A stretch of DNA of 64,000 nt from Sweltsa coloradensis (GCA_024449915.1 JAMZAV010003261.1:1-64000), one strand, 5' to 3'. Shown: positions 10,865 to 22,660, numbered from the stretch's first letter. A program made the numbers and translations. Notes: generated by a model from the letters alone, not told the origin.

Positions 10865-11050
10865 TTGTCTGCATTAAACTAACATTATGTTTACGTAAAT
10901 GTGACTAATCTTGTTTACAAATACGTTTGATCCAGTGAAGGGTAAGGCCCAGAGCATTGTTCTGCTAATCGTTAATGTTGATAAACGAGATGAAGACCAT
11001 CTAGCAAACATCAGCTAGTAAGAAGGGAAGTATATAACTCCCTAAATAAA
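10865..11050 (+). mobile_element. Module plus SINE-A head
   Basis: 10868-10940 (CATTAAACTAACATTATGTT) recurs at 16305-16380 and 50735-50810. It is followed by a SINE-A head that stops at the next SINE. Confidence 0.6.
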
Positions 11051-11051
11051 G

Positions 11052-11432
11052 ACCCCGTCTGGGCCCGCGTGTAGAATTTGGCCCACAGTATGGCTCTGCT
11101 AATCGTAAAAGGCGATTTAAGAGAAAAAGTTTCCCCCTCGCAAACATCAGCTAGAAAGAGTGGAGTGTATTACTCCACGAACTAGAGGCGAACTCTGGCA
11201 ATCCTCGTCAGGGAATTCGCCCCCTTCCCTTTACGACCCCTCGACGATGATGGGCGACAAAGACACCACGAACGATGACGAAGACAATGACGACCGCGGG
11301 CGTAGAACCCCCGTTTTCCCCTTACCCGGGCTGGTTCTGACCAGCATGGTCCCTCCTCCCCCTCCCCTAGGTTAGAGGGGGGCATTAGGACCTAACGGTT
11401 GACGCGTCCCTAATCCAATAAAACAAAAAACA
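11052..11432 (+). mobile_element. SINE-A, near full length
   Basis: Complete from CCCCGTCTGGGCCC to GACGCGTCCCTAATCCAATAAAAC. The hairpin GCTGGTTCTGACCAGC is intact at about 11330-11345. Confidence 0.85.
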
Positions 11433-11499
11433 ACACAACAGATTTGGCGGTTCATAAGTACATAAACACTTTTCATGATGACTGAGTGACACCTCAAAA

Positions 11500-11945
11500 A
11501 CACCCCAACTCTGCTTGTTGTATAAGGTGAAAAGTCCATCTCGCAAACATCACGCGTCATTCCGCGTCACCCCTTACGTTACACCCCTTTGAAAAATATA
11601 TATATATTATTAACTAACTAGTATAAACTATAGATAATCGCAATGTAGAGGTGTAATACATCGACCCTAAACGCGTTTAACACGCCCTTCAACCTCAGAT
11701 CTAATCTATAAAAACTATACATAACTAGTATAGTTGCGGGAGCTACTCTACACTCTCTGAAACTAGAGCCGATGATCTGAGCGCGTCGTTCTCTCCCAAA
11801 TCGGACATAAAACTCTCCAATATTATATGACCCCATGTCTGCGCGCCCTCCTTTGATTAGAATGAGGCTCAGAGCATCGGCTCTGCTAATCGTCAAAAGG
11901 CAATAAAGAGAAAAAGCCACTTTGAAGACATCAGACAGGCACCGC
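11500..11945 (+). repeat. Scattered SINE-A fragments
   Basis: A body fragment lies at 11530-11560 and a head with GCTCAGAGCATCGGCTCTGC at 11868-11940. The rest is unassigned. Confidence 0.5.
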
Positions 11946-12785
11946 AATTATGTATATTTTTTTTTTTTTCTAAATCCGGCTATAAAGCAGAGTGTAGGGG
12001 GTAAAGTGCGTATACAAACTCCTGAATCCAATTCATAGAAGACTTATAATACCCGCCTCGCAGGGGGATAGAAATAATAGGTAAACAGATGCGCGCGACA
12101 TTTTAATTTTCGTCTCATGTATAAAACGAGAAAGTACTGTAAGTCACTCCATAACATAAAACAATCAGAAACCGTCTCGGGCCTAGGCCCAGATGCATTA
12201 GAAAATTAGTTCAAACAATAACAACAGTGTAGGCCTAATGTCGATTAGGCTATAGGACTAGCTAAAATTTAATACATAACAATAACACGTTTAGAACAAG
12301 CCTTTGGCTCTCCTAGGCAAACCCTAAGGCACTGCCACGCACCTTAGTACTTGAACACACATCACAGCCACAAATAACTAGTTTTGATAACTAAAATGCC
12401 TTATGCAGATGAACAATAAGTATCGATATAGTACCCTAGAGTCATATCTCAATAAATTACGGCCAATAATACGAACCCCCCTTTTACTTTTCTGTTAATG
12501 ATCTCACAGCAATCTTCTAGTCACCTATAAATAAAATGTAAAACAAAGATGGCTGCAAATTTATTTGTGGTAGTTCTTGCAAATAACGCTTGATGGTGTG
12601 TTGCAGCCGACTGTGGAATGCCAGTGGAAAAAACATCTTGTTGTACTTGTTGTTAGCCGATCAAATTATGCATTCGGATAAGAGTGCTCAGAACTTAACC
12701 AAGGCCTTATCATGCAATGTCCTACATAATAGACAGTCACTTATATACCACTTATACCAGGGATAATAAATTGTATCATAGAATC
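11946..12785. other. No gene recognised
   Basis: Unassigned DNA with no domain-bearing open frame. It begins an interval (to about 16.2 kb) where known repeats carry unusually many small indels. Confidence 0.4.
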
Positions 12786-12787
12786 GG

Positions 12788-13090
12788 CGGCCGCAGCTAG
12801 TAAGAGCGGCAGTATACTATACAAATTATAAATTAGAGGACCTGAGCTTCTGGCAATTAGTCTGTCTGGGACCTTTTCGTCCTTACCCTTAGACGACGAT
12901 GACAATCAAGAACACAACGAACGATGGACAAATGACGATGACTGATCCGCTGAACTATTGAGAAACCCCCCATTCCTCCCCTTATCCGTGCCGCCTAGAA
13001 GTATATCTGCCAGCATGGGCCCCCTCCCCACTCCTTAGTCTGAGTAAGAGTGCATTATGACCAAACGGCTTGACGCGTACCTCGTCCAAC
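12788..13090 (+). mobile_element. SINE-A body and tail, indel-rich
   Basis: It starts in the body (CAGCTAGTAAGAGCGG). The hairpin is disrupted by an insertion near 12995-13010, and it ends CTTGACGCGTACCTCGTCC. Confidence 0.65.
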
Positions 13091-13124
13091 ATACATCCAA
13101 AAAATCTAAATGACAAACAGCGAC

Positions 13125-13410
13125 AACTTCAAAAATTTTGTTTCATCCCAAAGTAATACTATTTACACCCTCTCAAAAGTATATATTCACACATACTCAT
13201 TCTTTAAATACTATATGTTTGCTTTTAACTGCCATGCCACCATCATTTCTTTCTTCGTATAAATATACACACTTAATAAATCAATATCATAATCATTTAA
13301 AAACAACGCCTTATATCTCATACTCATCAAACTTTCAATATCACAGCGGCGCATATATGACCTAACGCGTTAGAAAGCAGCCCTAGCCTTAAATCTCACG
13401 TGCGTCGTCC
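13125..13410 (+). mobile_element. LINE-I 3'UTR end, indel-rich
   Basis: Ends with CACAGCGGCGCATATATGACC and CTCACGTGCGTCGTCC. Coding sequence is absent. Confidence 0.65.
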
Positions 13411-13559
13411 TTTACATGCTCACTATTAATCCATATAACAGCAAGAGAAAGAGATAAAAGACGCCACATCTCAACACAACTATCAGTTAAAAGCAATAGG
13501 GGAGAAGTACCTGAAACCAGAGGAAGAACAAACTCCCCCCGATCAACAGTCATACTTCC

Positions 13560-13760
13560 TGATATCAGCTGAGTAATACCTGATAAGTATTTATTCGCCG
13601 AAACTAGAGGAAAGAGCTCTAGGCCAGATCGTTGTACGGGATACTCTCCCCCATTTCCCTTGACCACCTTCTCTCAATACGACGACTCCAACGACGACTA
13701 TGACAACAAGCACGAATACAAACAAACGATCGAGAAAGAGGACTGCAGAAAACTTCTTAC
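13560..13760 (+). mobile_element. SINE-A body fragment
   Basis: Shows GCCGAAACTAGAGGAAAGAG and a degraded GAC/GAT tract. Head and tail are missing. Confidence 0.5.
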
Positions 13761-14424
13761 GCCTGTACTGGACTCCTTTGCCAATTGAATACTACTATGC
13801 GCTGATGTGCTGACGCCAAATTAAACCATGTATATAACATCTATAACGAAAAAAACATTTATAACTACCAGTAGTTGTTAGAATGGAGTCCTAATCTACT
13901 CCATTTGTCGTAGGAATATAATTTTAGTTAAACATTATCGAATAAATTCATCATCCCAAATATAATCTAAGAATCAAATATACAATTTAATCACAAAATA
14001 GTTATCACTATCTATACTAGTATCTTCTTATTCGTTCATAAACTTGTAAAACCAAATTAAATCGAACAGGAACAATTGAGTAAATAACTCAACAATCACA
14101 CCAAGAGGCGCAATTTTCATCCAACCAATGCTTGAGAACGCACGCTTTCCTCCTTCCATATGTTTTCCCATATTCTCCACCTGCCCTTTCATAGCGCTGA
14201 CGACTAAACTATATATATGGCCAGGTGACCATGCCACTCTTCCTCGCTTGACGACTAACGACCCCATGACGTCTCGCAACCCAACCCCTCCCTTCCTCCC
14301 AAAACTCCAGTCGGCCCCTGCGTATCTAGCCAACATAGGGAATAGGGAACTCTCCTCCCTATCATCCCTAGAATAAAGTGCAGTTCTTCGCTTGCTAAGC
14401 CCAGAGTTGCATTGGCCGTTACGT
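13761..14424. other. No gene recognised
   Basis: Unassigned. The two overlapping open frames at 14028-14376 have no recognisable domain and lie in the indel-rich interval. Confidence 0.4.
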
Positions 14425-14825
14425 ATCTAGGAACCCGCGGCTAGAATGGCCAGAGCCATGACGCTACTGATTATCGTTAAGGCGATCAAGAGAAAAAGTC
14501 ACCTCGCAAACATCAGCGTGTAATTTACGCGGAGTATCTTCACTCCCCAAACTAGAGCGACTCTGCGCAATCGTCTGTCTGGGGATCTTAAGACCCCTAT
14601 CCCTGACGACCCCCGCGCGACGTTACAATAAGACACAACGAACGATGCACAAAAGAGCGATGACGACCTCGACTATGAAGAAACCCAACCTTTCTTCCCC
14701 TTATACCCGTGGCTAGTCTGACCTAGCCCATGCGGCATCTCCATCCCACACCCCCTTAGGCTAGAGGGCTGCATTATGACTAGACGGTTGTCGACGTCTT
14801 AAATCCAATAAAACCACCCTCCAAC
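14425..14825 (+). mobile_element. SINE-A, full span but indel-rich
   Basis: Every SINE-A block is in order, but many single bases are added or lost (for example GAGCCATGACGCTACTGATT for the head). Confidence 0.7.
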
Positions 14826-15193
14826 AACAACTAAACCCTTAAGCCACGGCCAACCTAATACTACATAGCCCTCCCTTTGCTTAGTAGGCCTGTTCTGCAC
14901 CAGCTACAATGCCTGTGTCTACTCCACCCCGCCGTTTTTCACGTCACCTTTACGTTCATCCGCTTTAAGAGAAAATCATATAATTATAAACTAACTAAAA
15001 TAAACTAAATGAATCACAGGCCAGCGTGGATATTGACTAAATTTGCACGCCTACCTTAAACCTAAATAAACATCACCATGACAACAAACAATCCACAAAC
15101 CCGTAGGCTAGAGTGCGTTGCATTCATGAACTAACGCGTGACGCGTCCTTATATTCAAATAAACTAAACCAGTAAAAAAAAACTACTAAAGCC
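14826..15193 (+). repeat. SINE-A tail and unassigned DNA
   Basis: A SINE-A tail with GTAGGCTAGAGTGCG and ACGCGTCCTTATATTC lies at 15098-15170. The rest is not recognised. Confidence 0.5.
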
Positions 15194-15505
15194 TTGCATC
15201 ATATGCTTAGCAAAATGACCATAATTGGAGAATTGCACACGCTAATTTTATTTCTCAAATCACATAAAGAACTACAAACAAATTTACTCGCGATCATACA
15301 CATAATAATGCATTCGTTTATTCCAGTCTCAGATACGTCGCTTTCATGTGAATGTAATATATATTATTATTTGCCAAATTAAATATAACACCATATTTTA
15401 TTCTCTGCCTAAATACACTTAGAAAACAATATTGTAATCATAACAATACAGGCGACGACAATAGGACCACACCGGTGAAGCGCCTAGTTTACTCTCACAC
15501 ACGCG
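15194..15505 (+). pseudogene. LINE-I C-terminal finger remnant and 3'UTR
   Basis: CATCATATGCTTAGCAAAAT aligns with the sequence coding for the C-terminal finger (HHMLAEC). The UTR follows and ends GGTGAAGCGCCTAGTTTACTC. Heavily decayed. Confidence 0.6.
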
Positions 15506-15899
15506 AAGTGTGTGGTATTATCCATAAAGTCATCCTCTCCACATGGCGCTGATCATTCTTACATCCTCATGCCGTATTCGATCGGCGAATCCCTCCATCC
15601 CATAACGAACTAAATCGACAATACCTTTACCCGCTGCCCTAATCGTGCTGTATGACCAGACATAAGTCGGTTCTCGCCTATAGCACTTGGCTAAGATTAG
15701 TCTGAAAAAGACCCTAAACGAATAAGACTCTCAAACCTAAAACTATTTAGCTTTTCCTATGTAACAGCCCGCCTGCGATCAGGACAACACGCGGACGTTA
15801 TGCATATTAAATAATCTCACTGAATAATATGGTTTGTTCATAGTGCCCCTGTCAATGACACACGCCACGCATGAAAGTTGCGATCATGTCCTCCACCAA
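15506..15899. other. No gene recognised
   Basis: Partly similar to 47030-47130 (AACAGCCCGCCTG..GACGTTATGC), so it is repetitive, but the family is unknown. Confidence 0.4.
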
Positions 15900-16125
15900 A
15901 GTATGCATCCTGACTAGCTCTGGACCTCTATCGCATCTGACAATCACAAATAAAAACAAAAAAATTTTCAGCTTTCAGGCGACCCACCCCCCTTTTCTTT
16001 ACCCAATATCATGCGCTGCGGTCTGACAAGCATGACTTTTAACTCCCACATCCCAAAGCATGCAGCGCCTAGAGTGCAGAGTCATCTATTAAACTTACAG
16101 TTGACGCACCCTATAATCCATAAAA
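15900..16125 (+). mobile_element. SINE-A 3' half, decayed
   Basis: Diverged hairpin area (CTGCGGTCTGACAAGCATG), then CTTACAGTTGACGCACCC and an A-rich end. Confidence 0.5.
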
Positions 16126-16129
16126 CCAA

Positions 16130-16380
16130 CGCGATATAAACTAGAATGTAGTTTTAGAAACTAATATAAGATAATAACGAACTCACAACAAATACATGGT
16201 GTGACCGAGAATATCACTGCGGCTCTGTTAACCTCACGGTTGAAGCGCCTTGAAGCCCTCGTGCTACCTTGTCTGTATGTAGGGTTGTAGGCCCCACTGC
16301 TCGAGCAGTCATATAAACTGCTGCATTAAACTAACGTAATGTTTGCGTAGGTGTGTTGGATACAAATAAGTTTGATCCTG
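16130..16380 (+). repeat. Second copy of the 10.7-10.95 kb modules
   Basis: Two blocks, AACTCACAACAAATACATGG and CATTAAACTAACGTAATGTT, occur in the same order as at 10714-10940. This points to duplication of a multi-element segment. Confidence 0.6.
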
Positions 16381-16384
16381 AAAC

Positions 16385-16620
16385 AAATTTTTCTTTTGCT
16401 ATTACTGTCACAACCATCATTTCCTTTTCTTATATTAACTTAAAATACAATTAAATCATCAGAAACATCATAAACACATTCCATTAACTTTCAATATCAC
16501 AGGCGGCGCAATAATATGACCTAACCGGTTAAAGCGCCCTAGTTTCTCACGCTGTTGTTATTTGTGGTGGGTTTCTGACCAGCATGTGATTTCTCCCTAA
16601 TATCCCCTAGGTTAGAGTCA
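16385..16620 (+). mobile_element. LINE-I 3'UTR end with SINE-A hairpin fragment
   Basis: The UTR ends CACAGGCGGCGCAATAATAT and GGTTAAAGCGCCC at 16500-16535. A SINE-A hairpin fragment follows at 16558-16618. Confidence 0.65.
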
Positions 16621-17047
16621 GAGGCGGATTAACACTTATTGGGGCCCTATTGCAGTGGCGGATCAAGGACATTATTATGGGGGGAAGAGCCTTCCATAAT
16701 TAGCGCTGCTGGCGCAAAATTTTTAAAATCAGGTTTTGAGAGTGCTTTTGGTGCGTTTTATTAAAGTGGTGGATTGAAATCAATACCAAAACAATGTAGT
16801 TAGTGTGCCACGATTTGTGTTGTCATCTCGAGATAAGAATTCACTGCAAGAGCATACATGGCAACATATTAACGACTGATTTAATTTTCTATTAGGCATA
16901 GACACAATCAGAGGTAGACTGATGATTTCTCGCAATATATCGGAAATGTGTTTTTTACTGGGAGTTTTAAATGTGTTCTTTGTGTGGCATAGCTCCACTT
17001 GGGTACAACGGTTTATGTGCTCTTACATAAAATGAACTCATAATCAC
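16621..17047. repeat. Repeat related to the DNA around the LTR element
   Basis: 16655-16800 (CAGTGGCGGATCAAGG, then AAAATCAGGTTTTGAGAGTG) matches both flanks of the LTR retrotransposon (30555-30582 and 37978-38050). It therefore shows an uninterrupted version of that insertion site. It is probably a non-autonomous DNA element. Confidence 0.6.
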
Positions 17048-17520
17048 ATTGCCTGTGGCTGTTGCTTGAAACTTTCCTCCCAATATCCCCTAGGCTGCAG
17101 TAGCGTAGTTGCCGAATTATGACCTAATGGTTGACGCGCCCTTAATCTGAATAAACAAAGAGTCGAAAATAGTGAAACTTTCCGAAATATTGCTACATTA
17201 TTAAAATTATTTATCAAACCTAAGAGCATTGTTAAGTTCGATTTATTGTTATAAGTCTATATTCTCCCTTCAACTAAAGGCGAGCCCTGGCAGTCGTCTT
17301 CGAGGAACCTTTCCCTCTACATGACGACAGCCCAGGCGACGACGACAATGACAAAACGAACGATGACACAAGACGATGATGACCGCATCATAAGAACACC
17401 CCGCAATTCCTCCCCATACCTGTGGCTGGTTCTGATCAGCAAAGGACCCTGCTCCCCATAGCGCCTAGGCTGAAGTGGCGCATCATGAACTTACGGTTGT
17501 CGCTCCCCTAAAACCAAATT
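17048..17520 (+). mobile_element. Two SINE-A 3' fragments
   Basis: The first runs from 17048 to 17158 (ends CGCCCTTAATCTGAATAAAC). The second runs from 17260 to 17518 and retains body, triplet tract and hairpin (GCTGGTTCTGATCAGC). Confidence 0.65.
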
Positions 17521-17743
17521 TTCAAATTAAGAAAATCCAAATATCCATAAAACACACTAGTCTATGTTTATCAAAACACATTTATATGCTCCGTTATTCT
17601 ATAACAAGGCCGCTTCGCAAATGCTTTTTTAGAAGCGTTGATGGATGAGCTTTTTTGTAAGTTTTTAGTTTGCGTGGGATCTCTTTAATTTTGTAAGTGC
17701 TTTTTGAACGCATTGTAGGTGATTGTTGCCAAGTTTATAATAA

Positions 17744-18149
17744 CTACGTTTACATGCAGTTTTGAAAAAGTTTTGACTTGAGTCAAGTCAAAACGATGAT
17801 GCGTTTACATGATACAGATCTGAAAACGATCTCAAAACTATTATTTAGTTCACTTATTTCCCGGTAGACAGCACAATGTATTAAACAAATTCCACTGTTT
17901 TCTAATGAAAATAATATATAATTTTATTGCGTATAACATAAGTATAACTTCATTAGATGACCAAATACATTTGCTGTAACGTTTAGAACATAATTCAGAA
18001 TACCAAGATCACGTTCTTAACTTGCTTTTAGCAAACATAACCTCAAATTGCAACGCAGCGAGCGTTTTGGTTGCAGACAGGTGTATACATGACAGTTTTG
18101 AAAACTCAAAACGTTTTGAAATCGTTTTTAAACCTGCATGTAAACGTAG
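17744..18149. mobile_element. MITE with CTACGTTTACATGCAG ends
   Basis: Inverted ends of 16 bp or more frame a 406-bp element, and TAA flanks both sides (17741-17743 and 18150-18152). A TWA duplication is typical of PIF/Harbinger elements, so a link to that superfamily is inferred. There is no coding sequence. Confidence 0.8.
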
Positions 18150-18860
18150 TAATTGTTACTTGTTATTGTTTACATCAAAAAACTTTTATTAAAACCTTTA
18201 TTTCTATGGATTCTGGCTAACTTTTTCAACTTTTTCTTTCTTAATGCAATTGCATCACCATATGCATATGCATCAAATATGAACGTTGTAGCCCCACCCG
18301 TTTGGTCAGAATCCGCCTAAATGTCACGAGAATAAAGCACTAAAAATCGAAAAAAATCGTAAACGGACGATATTTATGAGAAATATTTCTTCGATTGTAC
18401 CCAAATACGTGGCAGGTCTAAGTTCAGAGATTTCGAAGGTCCCCTCCAATTTTTATCAAGATCGCATAAATGCTGTTTGACCGGTAGAGAGCGAACAAAC
18501 AAACAAAAAAAACAGAAAAACAAACAAACAAAAAAACACACGATATAATTTTTTTTTGGGGGGGGGGACAGTGAAATTGAAGTCTTCGCTTCGCTCATCC
18601 AATAAGACAGGTGTGTAAACTGCAAAGTAATGTAGCCTATAACAAACCACAATCAAGGTGTGCTAAATACGCTGTGATAAGTGCGAGGCGAAATTAGTAT
18701 AAAACAAGATTATCGCAAATCTTTAAACTATCCACGTGGCCGTGACTGTCAAGTATCGTGTTGTTTACGTTGTGAACGAAGGCGGTGAGTCCAACAAGCC
18801 GATGCCAGTGTTGCTTTTGTTTCTGTGATAAGTTTCAGGCTTCGGTGTTCATAGAGCACT
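18150..18860. other. Unassigned DNA with an (AAAC)n tract
   Basis: A segment resembling an RTE-type 3' end (CAATTTTTATCAAGATC) leads into AAAC repeats at 18494-18540. A G-run follows at 18559-18568. No gene. Confidence 0.35.
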
Positions 18861-19140
18861 AGCATTTGAGCGGAAGGATATTTAATTTACAGCTTTGTAT
18901 TAAAAAAATCAGGGAATCTACAGAGCTCGTGTTCTTATACATTATAAGTCTCGTCGCACAGAGAATCATTGGACGTGGCTCTGTGAACCAGCCTAGGACC
19001 CGGGAGAAGATATCCAGCATCGCTCTGCCCAGCAACCGAGGTGTTACAACCATCTTAGTTGGCGTGTGCGTCTTGATACAAGGACGAACAACTCAGATTG
19101 GGAAGTGCAACTCGTGACTTTGTCGTGGTCTGAGCACACC
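18861..19140. other. Overlapping open frames of unknown meaning
   Basis: A + frame (18866-19117) and a - frame (19053-18859) are open here. Neither matches a family I recognise, and the flanks are repeats. I make no functional call. Confidence 0.3.
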
Positions 19141-19440
19141 ATACCATCCCCTACCCGTGGCTGGTTCTGACCAGCATGGGATTTTCCTTCTCGCACATCA
19201 GCCAGTTTGTAGGGGAGTAGGGGATTAATCGTCGTCTGGGACCTCTCCACCTTCCCATGACGACGCTTATGACGACATGAACGGTGACAAAAGCAATGAC
19301 TACAACGACGTGCGAACCTCCCTTTACTCCCCTGACCCTAGCTGGTTCTGACCAGCATGGGAGTTTACTCCATATGTCTTTTAGGATAGGGTAGTGCATT
19401 ATGACCTTACGGTTGACGCGCCCTTAATCCAGAGAAACAA
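19141..19440 (+). mobile_element. SINE-A fragments
   Basis: A hairpin piece (19148-19185) is joined to a body-to-tail piece (19186-19440) that ends TTGACGCGCCCTTAATCC. Confidence 0.7.
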
Positions 19441-19445
19441 ATATC

Positions 19446-20066
19446 GCCTCAAAGCACAAAAGATAGGTGGATTTGCGACAAGCATCTTGGGATGTGTTGC
19501 AAAATAACAAATTGCGTAGTGTGATGCCCACATTGACTAACAAAATTCGTCCACCTACGTCTCGACTCTCACGTAGAGAAGAGGTGGTATTGTCTAGAAT
19601 TCGTATAGGGCACACACGCCTAACACACGGATATCTCTTAACCAGAGAAAAGGTTATTCCCATATGTGACACATGTGATGTACCTTTAACCGTACATCAT
19701 ATGCTAGCAGAATGTACCAAATATGATGCCTTGCGCCTGCAATTTGATCTCTCCCAATCATATGAAGAACTTCTATCATATGATAACGGCGACAAAGTTT
19801 CCAAATTTTCATCCAAAGTTATCTATTTAACAAACTTTAATTAACTTCATACACATTTCTTTCTTTTCTATATTTTCATTTACATACATAACTTTTATTT
19901 TGCTATTACTTTCTTCATCTTCAATTAATTTTCTTATTTATACACTTAGAAAACAATCTAATCATCAAACATACCTGCATTAACTCTTCTTATTTACTTT
20001 CATTCACAGGCGGCGCAATATGACCTAACCGGTTGAAGCGCCCTAGTTTCTCACGTCGTCGTCGTT
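19446..20066 (+). pseudogene. LINE-I 3' fragment with a clean end
   Basis: It retains an open stretch through the C-terminal region (SRLSRREEVVLSRIRIGHTR) and the finger CDTCDVPLTVHHMLAEC near 19665-19715, then the complete 3'UTR. The terminus is GGCGGCGCAATATGACC, AACCGGTT, GAAGCGCCC, TTTCTCACGTCGTCGTCG. It abuts DNA of the 1606-2895 type at 20067, which fixes the 3' end of the family. Confidence 0.9.
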
Positions 20067-20822
20067 GGAGGGTCACGTGACTACCAAAACGTAAGTTTGA
20101 ACCAAATGCTAGTTTTGAAATCATAACGCACGTTCGAAAACGTACGTTTCCACCCACGGCCGAAAAGCTCGTGGTTTGATGATTAGTGATATATGTCATC
20201 GCCCCTATGATTCACTTACGAATCTTTTAGTTATTTCAGGAAATGTATGCTTTCATTATAGATGGCCGTGACTTTGATTTATTATTTGTCATTCGTTAAT
20301 TCACATCGTTAGAAAGTAATAATGGATGTTATTTATTTATTTTTATTTATTTATTTATTTATTTAACGTCTATCCTATTCAGTTATAAAAACTGATTTAC
20401 AAAGGAGGACAACTTACAAAGGAGGACAACCGTTATCTTTCTTTATCATGTATTACCTAGTTTTTTAAATTACGCTTACTATGTATCATTATACACTCGA
20501 GAATCGACATTCTACACTGATGACAGCCATCGTAATCGTAGGCAATGTTTTTCACTATGGTTCCTCTTTTTAGCGCTAGAGCGCTAGGCGTAATAATACG
20601 CAATTCTGATTGGTTGGGGGATGTTTTACATTCACAAAGCTTTGACTCTTTCGGAACAATCGCAACGATGACTAACAGCAACACCCATCTATCCCACAAC
20701 GTACGTTTTGATTTCAAAACTAGCAATTTACTCAAGTCACCAAAATGAGGTGGGATAGGAATTAGGTTTTGACGGTGGCTTGAGGCAGCAAACGCATTTT
20801 TCAAAACTTGGGTCCCTGGCTG
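20067..20822. mobile_element. Second copy of the 1606-2895 element, left end lost
   Basis: Right inverted end at about 20785-20820. The nested MITE of copy 1 is absent here (site near 20480), and the (TTTA)n retroposon tail is present at 20330-20434. Confidence 0.8.
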
Positions 20823-21800
20823 TACAATCATCTACAAAGATCAATCATCGTGACATTCGTAGAGGGAGACCAGAAATTGATCTTGATAAACAATTAATGA
20901 TAACTATTTGGTTATTGGCAAACCAAGAATCATTTAGGTTAGTAAATCTCTGCTATGGGCGTTATCTCAAATCTCCATTTTACGTTTTACGTATTACATT
21001 TACGTACGGAATTTCGGTGATTCGTTTCTTTTGAGATTCGGAAACATAATTTTCAACGTAGATATCATTATTCCAAGGCTTTTCTTTCAAATAAACTTTT
21101 CTCTAAGATCAACGGTTCGAGCCCTGGCGTACGTACAAGAGTGAAATTAGATTTTCCAACTACTGCGGACCCGGCACCTCCACCAAATTCACTCGAAATT
21201 TTACACTCTTGGTCTTTCTACTCTTGCCGAGCACCTAGGGATCTGAAAATTTGACACGATACCCTCATCTACCGTGTCTTTCGGATTTGCCATGGGGGAC
21301 ACCTCCAGGTAGGGCTCTTCTTTGCACCGACGCCAGGCGTCGCGTGGCGTCGCGGCGCCGGAAAAAACGTTTCTTTCATATGGGTTACTTGACGGATCGT
21401 GTACGCGTGTTAAATTTCACATTCCCAACAGCTCTATTTTTACGCAAGTGAAATTCGTTTTCTAAACTCGCGATTTACTTCGGACCCGGCGCCTCCACCA
21501 AATCTCTTCGAAAAATTCACAAGTTGACGCTTTATTTTCTACCCCTTGCCGACCAGCTAGAGGGCTGAAAATTTGACAGAGGACTCTCTAGGTATACGTC
21601 TTGGGACCATACAAACCGTCCCTGGTACCGTCGTTTCCGAGGGGTCAGCGCCGGAAGTGGGCCACTGCCAAGGTGCGTCGGGTCGTTCGCGGCCGTTGAA
21701 TGTATCGGAATTTCGACTAGTGTCAAAATGTAGATTTGAGATACACACTTAATAGGCAAAAGGCAAGAGTGCATTGCTATAGGTCGTGCAATACACCACC
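20823..21800 (+). repeat. Duplicated unit, copy 2 (empty SINE site)
   Basis: It carries the Harbinger-like exon fragment (20823-20938, donor GTTAGT; in frame, GRPEIDLDKQLMITIWLLAN) and the uninterrupted GCCAGGCGTCGCGTGGCG site near 21330. Confidence 0.8.
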
Positions 21801-21952
21801 ATACCTTAAGTTAACATAACAGATCTGTTGCTGATTGTCTCGTTGTTGCTAAGTCGGCAGCCTGGAGATCCGTGTATCATTTATGTCACAAACTGCTGTT
21901 GCTGAATCAAGAAGCTGGAATTATTAAATGGCCAACTGTTGAGCAGCATTCT
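21801..21952. other. No gene recognised
   Basis: Short unassigned spacer before the SINE array. Confidence 0.4.
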
Positions 21953-22316
21953 GCCCCCGTCTGGGCCCGGGGTAGAATTGGCCCAGAGCATGGCTATGCT
22001 AATCGTAAAAGGCGATTCAAGAGAAAAAGTCCACCTCGCAAACATCAGCTAGTAAGAGCGGAGTATCTTACTCCCCAAACTAGAGGCGAACTCTGGCAAC
22101 CGTCGTCGGGGACAACGCCCCCTTCCCTTGACGATCCCCCGGCGACGATGACAATGACACGACGAACGATGACAAAGACGATGACGAGAGAAACCCCCCT
22201 TCCTCCCCTTACCCGTGGCTGGTTCTGACCAGCATGGGTCCCTTCTCCCCACCCCCCTTAGGCTAGAGTGGTGCATTAAGACCTAACGGTTGACGCGTCC
22301 TTAATCCAAATAAACT
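21953..22316 (+). mobile_element. SINE-A, array copy 1
   Basis: Full length. Intact hairpin at about 22217-22232. Tail GACGCGTCCTTAATCCAAAT. Confidence 0.9.
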
Positions 22317-22321
22317 AAAAA

Positions 22322-22660
22322 AAAATCTTCTGATCGTTTAAGGCGATTCAAGAGAAAAAGTCCACCTCGCAAACATCAGCTAGAAAGAAGAGTAGTATTT
22401 TACTCCCCGAAAATAGAGGCGAGCTCTGGCAATCGTCGTCGGGGACAACGCCCCCTTCCCTTGACGACCCCCTAGCGACGATGACAATGACACAATGAAC
22501 GATGACAAAGACGATGACGGTCCGCGACGTGAGAAACCACCCTTCCACCCCTTACCCGTGGCTGGTTCTGACCAGCATGGGCCCCTCCTCCCTTCCCCCC
22601 TTAGGCTAGAGTGGTGCATTAAGACCTAACGGTTGACGCGTCTTTAATCCAAATAAACCT
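22322..22660 (+). mobile_element. SINE-A, array copy 2, 5'-truncated
   Basis: It begins inside the tRNA-like head at the anticodon-loop region and then runs to the tail. The join to copy 1 is an A-run. Confidence 0.85.

Noticed and set aside
14028..14376. Two overlapping open frames of about 100 and 80 residues
   Set aside because: No domain, opposite strands over the same bases, and inside the indel-rich interval.
18859..19117. A possible host gene or transposase in overlapping frames
   Set aside because: No motif was convincing in either frame, no splice structure was seen, and it is too short to judge.
22049..22619. Minus-strand proteins rich in CWSEPATGKGRKGG and RRRG
   Set aside because: The same peptide recurs antisense to nearly every SINE-A copy. 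It comes from the hairpin and triplet tract, with no conserved start or gene context.
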